Below are positions 43,878 to 54,009 of a stretch of DNA of 64,000 nt, piece by piece. The stretch is from Allodiplogaster sudhausi (Eukaryota > Nematoda > Chromadorea > Rhabditida > Diplogasteridae). The stretch is taken from contig CALZFC010000097.1 in NCBI GenBank assembly GCA_945643635.1, forward strand, positions 239,501 to 303,500. The letters run 5' to 3'. Made by a program: the position numbers and the translations under genes. The notes under the pieces are model-generated. The model was not told the origin of the DNA. It saw only the letters and a program-made list of their open reading frames with translations, and ran no database searches. Numbering within the stretch: the stretch's first letter is position 1; each line of letters opens with the position of its first letter.

Positions 43878-44104
43878 TAGTACATGTACACTGGAGAATA
43901 TGTTCGCTTCCGGTTTTTTTCTTTTCATGTCACTACATGTTATTGCATGATAAATTAGCTTACGTTTCGCTCAATTCCTATCATTATTCATTCTTCCTGA
44001 CCTTGGAATATTTTAAAAGTAATATTCATCGGGGGTTTCGGACTTGGAAAATATTCCTGTATCTGAATTATTCACGAGGGGTTTTGACTTGGTGGAAAAT
44101 ATGT

Positions 44105-44668
44105 ATCACTACCACATACACGTTTGCATGTCTACATATTCAGTTGCGAGATGGTATGACGGCCGATTGGCTCATTGGTAGTGAGTTTGTTTTCAAATCG
44201 AAAGGTTTCAGGTTCGATTCCTCCTTGGGTCAATATCAATTGCTCTATTTATTCCGGACTTGTGATATTTCGACTAGCTGAAAAATATTATCCCCTTGGA
44301 TATAATCTGTGATCATGTGATGTATGATCACATTCCACACGAATGTCTACATCTTCACTTGCAAGTTGGTATGATGACCGAATAGCCCATTGGTAACGTC
44401 ACGACATACGACGCAAGCGGCTCAGGTTCGATTCCTCTCAGTGTTCTGGACTTGTGATATTTCGACTAGCAGAAATCTGGACCTGACAATACCCCCCCCT
44501 CCGGTGATTGATGTGTGATCTCTGATGTATGATCACTGCCACACGAATGTCTACTTCTTCACATACAACTTGGTATGATGGACGAATAGCCGATTGGTAA
44601 CACAGGGACTTACGACGCAAGCGACCCAGGTTCGGTTCCCGTCGGGATCCTGGACTTGTGATATTTCC
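44105..44668 (+). repeat. three tRNA-like modules in the right arm
   Basis: Plus-strand versions of the left-arm modules. The first (about 44153-44235) has TTGGCTCATTGGTAGTGAG as A box with a possible D arm, and GGTTCGATTCC as B box about 45 nt later. The second is near 44375-44440 and the third near 44575-44645. Each is followed by the shared tail GGACTTGTGATATTTC. Confidence 0.6.
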
Positions 44669-44687
44669 ACAGGTCAAGAACGAGGTG

Positions 44688-45034
44688 GAACGGGAAAAAT
44701 TTCAATTGGAAGTTCAGGACTTAGAAAAATATCGGATGATAATTTCAACGGGGACTTCTGGACTTAGAAAAATAATGGATGATAATTTCAACGGGGACTT
44801 CTGGACTTAGAAAAATAATGGATGAAAATTTCAACGGGGACTTCTGGACTTAGAAAAATAATGGATGAAAATTTCAACGGGAGTTCTGGACTTAGAAAAA
44901 TTAATGGTCGAAAATTTCAACGGGAGTTCTGGACTTAGAAAAATTAATGGTCGAAAATTTCAACGGGAGTTCTGGACTTAGAAAAATAACCGGTGAAAAT
45001 TTCAACAGGACTTTCTGGACTTAGAAAAATTTCG
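44688..45034. repeat. 43-bp tandem repeats at the right terminus
   Basis: Mirror of 29369-29715, about eight units, ending 30 bp before the element end. Confidence 0.9.
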
Positions 45035-45064
45035 ACCGGTCAAGACGGTCAGCACACTCATCAT

Positions 45065-45070
45065 CAACTC
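45065..45070. other. 6-bp target-site duplication, right copy
   Basis: CAACTC directly after the element end (CTCATCAT), identical to 29333-29338. Confidence 0.95.
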
Positions 45071-48000
45071 TTTCACCTCTCGCGGCGCTTGCAACTCGAT
45101 TATTTTCTGCACTTTTGCTGCATCCATTTTCACTCCTTCGCGCGTCACCATATGCCCAAGATACTCTACTTCTGCTTGTGCAACCCGGCACTTCTGAGCC
45201 TTCAACTTCAAACCATGTTTTCTGAAGGCTTCCAAAACCTTCTCAAGCATCTGCGCGTGCTCTTCCTGCGTCTCCGTGGCAATCAGAATGTCGTCAATGT
45301 AGACGGCCACCTGATCTCCAAGCAAATCAGCCAAAATTCGCTCCATTAACCGCTGGAATGTGGCTGGTGAAGTACTCAAACCAAAAGGCAGTACATTGAA
45401 CTCGTACAGTCCACCCATCGTGCAGAAGGCAGTCTTCTCCTTAGACCCCTCCTCCATTTCTACTTGCCAATACCCCGCCATCAAATCCAGAGTGGTGAAC
45501 CACTTCTTTCCGCTCAGCTTCTGAATTGTCAAATCAATTCGCGGCAGAGGATACGCGTCCTCTCTCACCACCGAGTTCAGCTTCCTATAGTCTACGCACA
45601 ATCTCAATGTTCCGTCCTTCTTCTGCGCTATCACCAAAGGAGAGGCCCAAGGGGAGTTGCTGTCTCTGATTACCCCCCTCCTCTTCATATCAGAAAGCAT
45701 CTCCCGCACTTTCGTCTGCACTCCCAATGGCACTGGCCTTCCTTTCTGCTTAATGGGGCGAGCTTCACCAGTGTCATTCACGTGCTTGACCATGCTCGTT
45801 CTCCCCATTTCTTCTTCTGTCACAGCAAACACTTCCGCGTTCTGCTTTACTACTCGTCTACACTCTTCGTTCTCTATCGCGCCCTGCTTCTCCACAAGCT
45901 GCAAGACTACTTCTGCTCTCTCGCTCGACACTTTCTCTCGCTGCTGTTTCTTCTCGGTCTCTACTTCGCTCTCAATTAGCACAAAATCGGCTTTTCTCCA
46001 CTCGCCGACTTTCTCGCCCTTGTTCAGTATCAGCGGAGTCTGCTGCAAGTTCATCACTTGCACCCTCCTTCTACCCGCTGTTCTCTGCATTACTCCTCCA
46101 CTCAGTCCATGCAACTCGCTAGAAAGAAAACTGCGCGTTCCATCTGTTGGTGCCTCCAGCATGACATCCTTCTGAGCCAGTGGTCCGATGTACACTCGTT
46201 CGACCACTACTGCTGGCTCTCCCTTTTCCTCTCTCTCTGTCCAGCACCCATCCCACAGCTCAATCGTGTTCTGTCCCAGGAGAACTTGCCACCCGTTCTC
46301 GACAACATACACGCCAACCTTCTTCTCGTTCCCGTTCATTTTCAACTGGACTAATGCTTTCCCCACTACGCGCAATTTGCTCGCCGCCGCGTCCAAGAGC
46401 TCCTCCTTTGTCTCTCGCCACTCTATCTGCGTGCCTGCTTCTTCTACTTGCTTCATGACCCCCTGCGGAATCGTGGTGATCTCCGCTCCCGTGTCAAGAA
46501 CAGCATCCGGAATGACGACACCGTTTATCGTCACTTCCGTCTTCTTCAGTGGCCTCCAGAAGACTCCTTCTTCCTCGTCCACTTCTCTCACCTGCTCGTT
46601 CTCTCTCGCACTCTCTTTCCTAGGCACATCTTCTACTTCGCGCATGACATTGCTTGTCGTTCTCGACATGTTCGTTGTGCACTGCCAGGCCATGTGGCCA
46701 CGTCCTCCGCAGCTATAACACTTCACAGGAGGTCTCGTGCTTCCGAGCGCGTTCCCGTTCTCTCTCGGAATACTCGTAATATTCCTCACATCTTGTGTCG
46801 GTTGCGGCCGACTCTCACTCGCACTCGGCACAAAAGGACGCGCTCCGGGGTTGAACTCTCCTCCCGTCCTCTGTCCGCTCTGCCCTTGATGGCTCGTCTG
46901 CTGCTTGTGGCCAAAGCGTGGCCCAAACAGTCTCGGTCCCCTACTCTTCTCTGGCTCTCTGTGTCCCTCTCTCACATTCACAGTAAACGGATTTCTACTG
47001 CTCGCCCCTGCTGCCAACTTCGCGCCTCTCTGCTCTACTATCTCCATTCTACTCGCGTGCTCTTTCACTTTCTCGTACTTCTCTCGCTTGTCTGCTCTCT
47101 CCATCACTTCAATCAGTTCGCGGTAGTAAGTCCACTCTCCCAGCTGCTTCAGCAGCTTCTTCGCCATTATCGGTGCAAGATGCTTCTCAGGCATCTCAGG
47201 GAATGCCCTATCCGCCATCTCTTCCACTCGCATGCAGAATGAACTAACACTCTCGCTACTTCTCTTCGACATCTCCTCCCAATCTCGCATCGCTTCGTAC
47301 TCTTGCATGGTCTGGTCTCCTTTCAACCTCTCTCGCATTTTTGCCTTCATATCTTCATAGGTTGCTACCCGTTTCCGCGCAAAAGAGTTGAAAATCGTCT
47401 CTGCCTCTCTCTCCAAATGGTTCTTCAACAACTGAGTCATCTGCTGATCCGAAGCAATTGGCCTATACTTCATCTCCAATCTGCTCAAGAATGCGTCGAA
47501 CTTCTTCAAGCCCCCTTTCCCATCAAACATTCCTACAGGCGGCATAGCCATTGACAACATTGCACTCGCTTGCTTCTCACCTAGTAATCCCGCGGCAGAA
47601 CCCAACATGCTCTCACTTTGACTACTCCCCGCTCTCTCACTTTGACTGCTATACGCTTTCTCCAGTCCATGCGGCACCCCTTCTATACGTCCACCACCTA
47701 CTCCTTTGCTCTTTCTCACCCCACCTGGAATGAACAACGAATCGGACTGACATTCAGAAGAATTCGACTCGTTCCTTCTTCTCGTCTCCTTCTCTCCTGC
47801 TCTTCTTCTTCTCTTCTCACTGCCGCTGAAGGCGCTCTCGCCCGGATGCTCCTGGAATGAAAATTGATTGCTGTCTTGCAACTCGATTTTCCTCATCATT
47901 TCATTCATTTTTGCTTTCATTTCGGTCACTTCAATCATTAACGCATGCTTACTGGCAGAACTACCTTGTAAAGAGACAATTTCATCATTCTTCTCACCTT

Positions 48001-48472
48001 CCGGCGGATCCTTGATGACGCCTTCGTCTCTTCTCTCCTCCTCCAGCCACGCCTGCTTCATTTGCAACGAATCGTTTAGCACCTTCTCAACGTTCTGGCA
48101 AATGCTAATCATGGCATGGAAATACTTCTTGCTATCTTCGGTTGCCTGGCTCATCATCAAAATAGCAGTATCACAAATCTGAGCCTTGGTCGGCTTGGAC
48201 CCTTGGCTCCTTGCTCGCTCGAAATATCTCTGCATAGTTTGGCTCACCTGCACATTCTGGAGGAGCACTTCGAGCTCCCTCCTCTTCTCTTCCACTGCTC
48301 TTCTGTTCTTCTCTTCCTCGTGGAGCAAGCCGCGTAGCTCCTTTCTCTTCTTCTCGCTCACTCGCTGCCACTTCTCGGCTTCTTCTATCTGCGCGTCTGC
48401 CTTGCGCTTCTCTACGTCTTCTCGCCGCCTCTTCTCCATTTCGTCATCTTCTTGATCGAATTCGTTCGTCAT
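45065..48472 (-). pseudogene. gypsy gag-pol, N-terminal part: Gag, protease, reverse transcriptase
   Basis: A continuous frame from ATG 48472 (the frame is open a few codons upstream from a GTG) to the Maverick insertion. The N-terminus is a long charged coiled coil (about residues 10-75), followed by a capsid-like region. A CCHC zinc knuckle CYSCGGRGHMAWQC is at about 585, the aspartic protease VLDTGAEITTIP at about 658, and the RT between about 905 and 1135 with PWASPLVIAQKKDG, LRLCVDYRKLN, FNVLPFGLSTSPATFQ and the catalytic YIDD at about 1058. Gag and Pol are in one frame, with no frameshift. The frame is cut at REVKE and runs into element sequence. Confidence 0.93.
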
Positions 48473-49019
48473 CTCTCCTGAACGAATCACACGTCAGAAA
48501 TTATAAACGAAAACAAAACACGCTCCGCACACGATACACGCTTCACAACAACAATCACGCGTCAATTCAATCACCAATAACACGCGCAACACCTTCAATT
48601 CGCCGTGATAAACGCGACACACGCGGCTTAAAATCACTAGGCGTCTCTCAATTCACACCTCGCACACAGCCACTCACACCTCGCGAATCACACCGCCCTC
48701 TTCTCCACACCACACCACGCACACGCTCACACTTCGCACCTGAAAGACCCCCTTCTTTCGATTCAGTCGCGCAAAGCCCCCTCGCTTTCTCTCGACAGGT
48801 GCTCTTGCTCTCACAGCACTTTCCAGAAGTCCCCTCACTTCTTTGACGATCACCAGTTGTCGAACACCAGCCACGGACACCAGCTTCTACCAGCAGACCC
48901 CCCTCTGCACACCACCTTCTCGCCCAGCACACAGCTCAGGAGACCCCCCTCTCCTCTTTCCTGCAAGGCGAAACTAACTCGTCCCTCGCAAGCTGCGTCA
49001 CTGGAAGATCCTCGTCGAT

Positions 49020-49038
49020 TCGCACGGTTCGGCCCCCA
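49020..49038 (-). other. primer-binding site
   Basis: TGGGGGCCGAACCGTGCGA on the coding strand directly abuts the 5' LTR; it begins with the TGG expected of a tRNA 3' end complement. The tRNA was not identified. Confidence 0.7.
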
Positions 49039-49375
49039 TGTAATGAAGCTAGCGCGCTTCTACGTTGTCGTGTGGATGTGGAGAAGACGAGGGAAAGGAT
49101 GTGACACTTCTTTATCACCAAACTTGGCCCCAAAGGCAACAACTAAATAGGACAAAGCAAGGGAAACGCAACCGCTCTAAAAGAGCTCAACCAGGCAGAC
49201 TCAATAATATATTCTTAAAAGTCACGAAATGAATGAGAAGCTGACGTGTCATAACAAAAGACACCGCTCTCTAACTACAAGCATTCATAGAATGCACAAC
49301 CAATGGCACTACAACTAGAGTGCACTTACATGGAATGGGGAGAAAGGAATGAGGTGGGAGGGGATCACCGTGACA
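49039..49375 (-). repeat. 5' LTR of the gypsy element
   Basis: 337 bp, followed on the plus-strand right side by the duplicated TGTC (49376-49379). About 99% identical to the 3' LTR. Confidence 0.95.
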
Positions 49376-50779
49376 TGTCGTATCAGTTGTGATGGTCGAA
49401 CCTGCAACCGTCGAAGAAGTAGTCGCTGAAATAGGATGCAAACATATTATTATCAACGTACATATATTTGTTGAGATCAATGACTTTACAGTTCATAGCA
49501 ATGTTCAACATTACTCCTCTAAAGATTTAGCTCTTAAAAATGTACGAAGTTAGATATGTACAAAAGTAGTATGCATGGACCTGTCGAGGGATCGGTGGTG
49601 ATGCTAGAACCAGTAACTGGCGAAGAAGTGGCCGCTGAAGCAGTGGTGAAATAAGTTTTTTCCTCTTCATAAGCCGTTATTTTAGAATATTTCAGCTATT
49701 TGAAAGCATATAACAAATAGCTAAACCAGAGCATTGACATATGCACGGCCCTCCAAACCGCGCGGCTTCCTGCAAGTCATTTTGGGCTGCTCCGCTGATA
49801 CGCAGTTTTCATTTCAACATGAAAGATGATACCGAATATACATACATATACCGTAGTTTTGCATCTTTGACCGTATAAAAACCAAATTTTCTAAGGCTTT
49901 TCCGTTCGAGAGTTCGGAAAATTCGTAAGTTTGGCCTAATATGGTCATGTTGGCCGCCCGAACTTGTCTTCGGAGCAACCAAAACGCATGAGAAGGCTAG
50001 ACGCGCTGGGCAATGCTTAGACCAAGATCTTTTTCACTGGCTGGAGGGCTGTATATATGACCATAAAAATAATGGCACACCTTGGAATATTCAGAAAAAA
50101 AAGAAGAGAGAAAAAACCATTTTTTTTAATTTGGAGTTTTTTTTAACTAATATGTATTGGTCAGTTCTACCGGAAGTCATTGTAGTGGTCGGCACGACGT
50201 TCACCAAGGTTGTCGAAATCGTCGCAGCTGACGACGTGGTCTGTACTTGAGTGGTCGTCGTTGTGGATGTCGTGGTTGCTGAAAAGAAGCAAATTCGTAT
50301 TCAATAAACAGTAATTCTAATGTAAATAAAATGAAATATTTACTCTCAGCAGCGCACGTCGCTTGTGGGTCAAAGCCGAGAGTTTGTCCTGAGTCGTCGA
50401 AGCGGTAAAAGTCATAGTCGCCCAAGTAGCAGCTGGCCGTTGGCGAAGTCGTCTCCCAACTTCCACTGTCGAGCAAAATCTAGACAAAAATGGCTAAATT
50501 CAAAAAAAAAATCTGCAGCCTCTCGTTTCCCCTTTACAGCAGTGCCTAGAAATAGTAAGTTCAAGAAATTTTTTTTTACAATTATGAATTTTTTTAACTT
50601 CTTAAACATCTCACCAGATTTTTTTTGCCTTTGGTGCACGAGACGACGCTGCATGGATCCTCCGTGTTCTGCTGCACCAAAGAAGAGTCGCAAGAGTAGC
50701 CGGGCGGACAACTCGTGGCTAGAGCCATGGGAGTGCAGCTGAGGCAGTAGCCGATTCTATCTGATCAATTCATAAATCG

Positions 50780-52050
50780 GTGTTTCATTTTCCACGTTCA
50801 CAATTGAAAAAAAAACAATTACCAATGAGATAGTTCATTTAGTTTTCATCTTTCGTAAAGCAAAACACAAAATTACAGTAATCTGAATATTAAAGGAGGT
50901 ATCCGGGGAATAATTAACCTATGTTTTGTTCTATGTGAACAAGTTCATCTTGGCATAAAACATACATCCATAAAGTTTGAGCGATTTTCTTCCATTACAT
51001 TCTGAGCAATAGGAAAGTGAAAACTGGCGGGTAGAGAATTAGCTACGGTAGGTCAGAGCCGCCCTCCTATTTCTCATGCTCTCTCGACAGAGGGACAGGC
51101 AACATTATCTCTTGACGAATCTCTCGCCATGGCAGCGGATGGGGATTGTTGTCTTTCTGTCTTGACGAATCTCTCGCCATGGCAGCGGATGGGGATTGTT
51201 GTCTTTTGCTTCCTGCTTAGTTGTATTTCGCGGAACTTCTTTCGGCTCCACATCGCCAACTTCTTAGACTCACCGCTTTACTTCAAAACAAAGGCACCAA
51301 ACACTAAAAAAACAGCTAGGGCAGAACGTCCCGTGCCTCTCAAAAGTACTTCCATTCATAAACAAAAGGAACGTTGTCTCCGCGTCTTGCATGTATGAGC
51401 CTAACGATTGGGTTTCATTGGCGAAAAAAAGTATTTTTCTATTCCGAGAGAAAGCCAATTCTGCGCGCTTATTGCATGACCTGTGCTAATGCTGGAGTAT
51501 ATGTAGTTGTAGATAACTTGAAGGATATCCTGGAATATGTACATATATTGGCATTGAAACAAACTGCAACACTACCAAAATACCAAAACTCTTGCTCAAA
51601 ATGTTTGCTCTCGTTTCTAAATTCCAGCCTGTGATCACTTAATTGCTTGTGTGGGCTTCCTTGTTCTCACTGCTGATGTGAGGTGGTCTCTTGGTCAGAA
51701 TGAGCAAGAAAACGGAAAGAAAGTGCAAAGAAGGACAGGTTGTAAAGAGAGGTTGTAAAGAGGCAAAGCTGCTCCGGTGTAGCTTGGGCTCGTCACCCGT
51801 GGGTGACTCTCATCACTTGTGTCATCTCTCGTCTGTGCTCTCAATCCTCGCCCATTCAAGCCTACAGCTCATGTTCTCGTTCAGCCGGAGAAGCCAGGAG
51901 AACAAGTCTGCAGGACTAAGCTTTGGTTCGTTGACTTCCTTAAGCATTGTCTATCAGTCCACCAATCCGTTGTTCTCTTTCTGCTCCTCTTTTTCATTAC
52001 TTCTTTCTCCTCTCTCTCCTCTCTCTCTCTCTCCCTTTCTCTTCTTGCTA
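50780..52050. other. intergenic, with a 50-bp tandem duplication
   Basis: No supported gene. A block starting TCTTGACGAATCTCTCGCC occurs at 51110 and again at 51160. The missing first exons of egas-type copy A would be expected here but were not found. Confidence 0.5.
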
Positions 52051-52051
52051 T

Positions 52052-52052
<1 letters not shown>

Positions 52053-52128
<76 letters not shown>
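52053..52128. repeat. (CA)n microsatellite
   Basis: About 38 uninterrupted CA units following a CT-rich run. Confidence 0.98.
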
Positions 52129-52132
<4 letters not shown>

Positions 52133-52330
52133 CCTTTCTTCTTCGTATAAGGACAGAAAAATTCACAAAAGATGCGCTTTGATCTGCGTGGGAAGGATAC
52201 AGAACGAAATGTCGCAGATTTTCCAAGTTAAAAAAAACCTTTTCGTTCCTGGGCAGAGTCAGACAGCATTGATCACTCTAGTGCTCAAGCAATAGCAATA
52301 GCAATAAGCAATAGGCCCAATCGGGCTATA

Positions 52331-52945
52331 CAGCTGTATAGAGCATGAAAAGCGCTTTCGAATGGACTATTGGGTTTAGGAAACTTAGGATGCGCTTAAG
52401 TTTCCTAATCGATTATCCCTGAGCGGCAGTGCAAAACTGCACTTCATAATCATTTTCGCACGTCCAAACATAGACCATAAGAAAGAACGTGAAATTTGCT
52501 ACAAGCTGAACCCCTTTTAATAATCCTTCAAGTCTACAATTTTTTGTTATAAGCAATAAATGTTGGGCCGGTAGTGCCCTTTTCATCGCGCCCAATAATC
52601 CATATTTTTAGTTTATTTGAATTAGAATATTCCAATTATTTTTTAAGCGCCCTTCCTTGAAGAATTGTTATAAGTAGATGCCCTAGTCTGTTGATTTATA
52701 ATAAAACTTCATAGACTCGGGATTTTATTGCAAGGGGTTCAGCTTGAAGCAAATTTCACGTTCTTTCGTGTGGTGTATGTTTCGGCATACGAAAATGATT
52801 CTGAAGTAGTTTTTCTAAGCCGCAGACGTGCTGATTTGCACTGCCACTCCGGGATAATCGATCAGGAAACTTCAGCGCATCCTTTTTAAGTTTCCTAAAC
52901 CCAAGATACCACTCGAAAGCTCTTTTCATGCTCAATACAGCTGCC
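52331..52945. mobile_element. second foldback element, related to 2130-3740
   Basis: Inverted arms around a centre near 52640. TACAGCTGTATAGAGCATGA near 52331 is mirrored by TCATGCTCAATACAGCTG near 52940, and GTTTAGGAAACTTAGGATGC is mirrored by GCATCCTTTTTAAGTTTCC. The inner word GGGGTTCAGCTTGAAGCAAA resembles GGGGTTCATCTTGTAGCAAA of the element at 2130-3740, so both belong to one diverged family. No ORF. Confidence 0.7.
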
Positions 52946-53319
52946 GTGCCTTCATTCTCAAGGAAGTTCGGTCAGGGGTCCCGGAACTTGAAAAAAATTG
53001 TTCTGAGGTGTGCGGGAATTTTCCCGGACTTTTTATATGCTATAGCATGGAACCTCGGAGGTTTTCTTGACCGCTCCGGGAAAGATACCGGACCGATTTT
53101 GCTCAAATGTACCCAGCGCTCCGGGAAAGATCCCGAATCTTTGAAATCGAGAGAAATAGCGTGTAAACGTGTAGGCACAGACAAACCTACTCGAGATATG
53201 GTTTGTCTGGCCTCTCTCATTTCGTGGTTATCTTTAGTTTTCTCTCGCAGTCAATGCAATTTCTGGGAAATAACGCTCACCGACCCTCGAACCTATGTCG
53301 CGTTTAGGTTCGGGGGATA

Positions 53320-53610
53320 TTTTTCTAGGCATCTTTCTTTCTTTCTTTGTTTCTTAGCTTGTTACCTACTTACTTTTTTCTTTCCTTCTTACTTTGTTTC
53401 TTACTATCTTTCTTTCGTTTTTTCCTACTATCTTTCTTACTTTATTTCATACTTATTTTCTTTCCTTCTTTCTTACTTTTTTTCTAAGTTATCTATTCTT
53501 ACTTACTTCCTACATTTTTTCTCCTTCTCTTTCCTTATTTCATACTTTGCCTCCTACTTTCATCCTTGCTTTTTCTCTTTCAAACTTTATTTCTTACGTC
53601 TTTCCAGAAA
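53320..53610. repeat. TTTC/TTAC-rich low-complexity tract
   Basis: About 290 bp of pyrimidine-rich imperfect repeats. The ORFs across it are compositional. Confidence 0.85.
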
Positions 53611-54009
53611 GCTATGAATTCCAACGAAAAAGTTGCACCTTCATTCTCAAGAACTATATATTTTCTCACTTTAATTTTTAGAGAATTCATCCGGTTCTCC
53701 GTCAAATACGACCAAACCGGAGAAAAGCGATGCAATTTGAGCCAAAAAATGAAAAAAAAAATCAAGTCGTCATTGTTACAAGTCAAAATTGTCTTTTCTT
53801 TCCAATGGAAGTCTGACCTTCTTTGCAGTGCAGGAGGAGGAACAGCTTACGACGAAATTCTAATTTGAAAATTTATATCAATGTAATAAAATATTCCTCA
53901 TTCCTCATTCTCAACTTCATCGCGGCTGGTCGGCTCTCGCTCCGGCTCTCGACAGAAAGGGAATCCCTGCCCGTCGCTTGGACAACCGGGCAGAGTATTC
54001 GTCCGTGTG

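Larger units (their letters stand above)
29339..45064. mobile_element. Maverick/Polinton-like palindromic element, 15,726 bp
   Basis: The element has a 6-bp target duplication, as known for Maverick/Polinton elements, and encodes a protein-primed family B DNA polymerase. It consists of two inverted arms (29339-36899 and 37503-45064) around a 603-bp unique centre. Plus-strand position x in one arm corresponds to 74402 minus x in the other; beyond a one-base homopolymer difference near 29910 the sum is 74403. Each arm carries the same set: terminal 43-bp tandem repeats, tRNA-like modules, a small-protein gene pair and the polymerase gene. No retroviral-type integrase, cysteine protease, packaging ATPase or capsid gene is visible, so it looks like a non-autonomous inverted duplication of one end of a Maverick. 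Assignment to Maverick rests on the polymerase type and TSD length. Confidence 0.85.
37503..45064. repeat. right palindrome arm (7,562 bp)
   Basis: Inverted copy of 29339-36899, nearly identical throughout coding, intronic and intergenic sequence. Confidence 0.95.
26699..49375 (-). mobile_element. Ty3/gypsy LTR retrotransposon carrying a nested Maverick-like insertion
   Basis: The two 337-bp LTRs begin TGTCAC and end TTACA on the coding strand and are flanked by the 4-bp duplication TGTC (26695-26698 and 49376-49379). A TGG primer-binding site follows the 5' LTR directly, and a purine tract precedes the 3' LTR. A single gag-pol frame runs from 48472 to the nested insertion at 45064 and resumes at 29332. 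Only three LTR differences were seen, which indicates a recent insertion. Without the nested 15.7-kb element and its duplicated 6 bp it would be about 6.9 kb. Confidence 0.95.
25836..50760 (-). pseudogene. egas-type gene copy A, interrupted by gypsy and truncated before the channel domain
   Basis: Exons on the minus strand: 50760-50615, 50479-50344, 50278-50171, 49634-49581, 49425-49376 (interrupted by the retroelement), 26629-26543, 26317-26168, 26075-26011 and 25883-25836. They match the order and phases of the complete paralogue at 62704-57566. In order they encode a Cys-rich module (SCTPMALATSCPPGYSCDSS), a second module (LGDYDFYRFDDSGQ), Thr/Ser-rich mucin exons, an EGF-like exon (CGGYIESDG...CQCSTNRTGEFCEY) and LNTSYGEDGMNII. 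The last exon starts like its paralogue (AVDQSGSNS against TVDQSGIN) but runs into TAA at 25838-25836, so the degenerin domain and pore helix are absent. No signal-peptide exon was found upstream. The gypsy LTR sits in the last bases of a mucin exon. Probably a pseudogene; a secreted truncated product is possible only if the 23-kb insertion can be spliced out. Confidence 0.75.

Noticed and set aside
45464..47860. Several 60-264 codon plus-strand ORFs across 45.4-48.2 kb
   Set aside because: They are shadows of the gypsy gag-pol frame on the opposite strand, with Ser/Leu-rich composition that mirrors the charged Gag sequence.
52021..52226. ORFs rich in alternating Thr-His or Cys-Val at 52 kb
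   Set aside because: Pure translation of the (CA)n microsatellite.
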